A DNA stretch of 6,518 nt from the NCBI GenBank assembly GCA_015522885.1, contig WALJ01000119.1, positions 1 to 6,518 on the forward strand, read 5' to 3'. Below are positions 6,323-6,518 of the stretch, piece after piece. Each line of letters opens with the position of its first letter. Position 1 is the first letter of the stretch. The notes below the pieces were generated by a model. It had not been told where the DNA came from and ran no database searches. It saw only the letters and a program-made list of their open reading frames with translations. The translations under genes were made by a program, and so were the position numbers. Origin of the DNA: Thermoplasmata archaeon. Lineage in GTDB: Archaea > Thermoplasmatota > Thermoplasmata > WALJ01.

Positions 6323-6518
6323 GTGCACCCTTCCTCTAAGGGAAGTATTGAGCAGCAGGGCGGAAGAGGCATCGGAAGGCGCGGAGAGAAAAGAGCGATG
6401 GGAATACACCAGCAGCAGAGGTTCATAGTGGAGGGATTGCCCGGAATATCGGCCACGATGGCGGAGCGCCTGCTCCTGCACTTCGGAACCGTGGAGAAGG
6501 TGATGAGCGCTCCCGAAA
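6323..6518 (+). CDS. Hef/XPF-type C-terminal helix-hairpin-helix protein, partial; nuclease domain absent
   Basis: The frame is open from 6278 to the window edge, so the 3' end is missing. From residue 33 it reads QRFIVEGLPGISATMAERL and then LHFGTVEKVMSA, a clear match to the tandem helix-hairpin-helix domain at the C-terminus of archaeal Hef/XPF nucleases, which binds branched or single-stranded DNA and dimerises. GRGIGRRGEKRAM just before it resembles the end of the ERCC4 nuclease domain. The nuclease core (ERK...D) is absent, and it cannot be encoded upstream because smc begins 178 bases away on the other strand. GTG at 6323 is the tentative start because the TATA-like element and operator unit fit it; ATG at 6398 is the alternative and would give only the HhH part. 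It could be a stand-alone DNA-binding protein, an accessory subunit or a 5'-truncated pseudogene. Confidence 0.6.
   Translation, partial: MHPSSKGSIEQQGGRGIGRRGEKRAMGIHQQQRFIVEGLPGISATMAERLLLHFGTVEKVMSAPE

Noticed and set aside
6205..6456. Minus-strand frames opposite the HhH gene that run into the divergent control region.
   Set aside because: They are antisense to a clearly recognisable HhH domain and run across the promoter elements.

Overview
The window most likely comes from a euryarchaeon-like archaeon; the lineage below that is a guess, with a thermoplasmatal or related group plausible. The signs are heavy use of ATA for Ile and AGG/AGA for Arg, TATA boxes placed so that transcripts would be leaderless or nearly so, a two-subunit succinyl-CoA synthetase, an SMC-ScpA pair with archaeal-type sequences, and a Hef/XPF-like helix-hairpin-helix sequence at the right edge. 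There are no rRNA or tRNA genes and no CRISPR array.

Layout. Positions 1-981 (+) hold the 3' end of sucC and all of sucD, the two subunits of succinyl-CoA synthetase. sucD meets an opposing gene for a 115-residue helical protein of unknown function (978-1325, -) tail to tail, and the two stop codons share bases. Upstream of that small gene is a good TATA box, then a gene-free stretch (1326-1615). This stretch contains a 222-bp segment bounded by 13-bp perfect (24-bp imperfect) terminal inverted repeats, with nested hairpins inside its left end: a probable MITE or deletion derivative of an insertion sequence.

Positions 1616-6144 (-) form an smc-scpA operon, with smc first and an ATGA overlap into scpA. 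The SMC ATPase and its kleisin partner form the chromosome-organising condensin-like complex. The third subunit, ScpB, is not encoded here.

Positions 6145-6322 are a divergent control region between smc (-) and a partial gene (+) that runs off the right edge. It has a bidirectional A/T-rich TATA-like element, three 11-bp direct repeats with a GTCNGA(C/T) core, and a fourth copy at the predicted start of the rightward transcript. This looks like an operator array for an unidentified regulator. The rightward gene begins just before a Hef/XPF C-terminal DNA-binding domain, and there is no room upstream for the usual nuclease domain. It is either a stand-alone HhH protein or a 5'-truncated remnant.

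The items most worth checking are the 11-bp operator array, the MITE-like element, the nuclease-less HhH gene, and the conserved small protein gene overlapping sucD.
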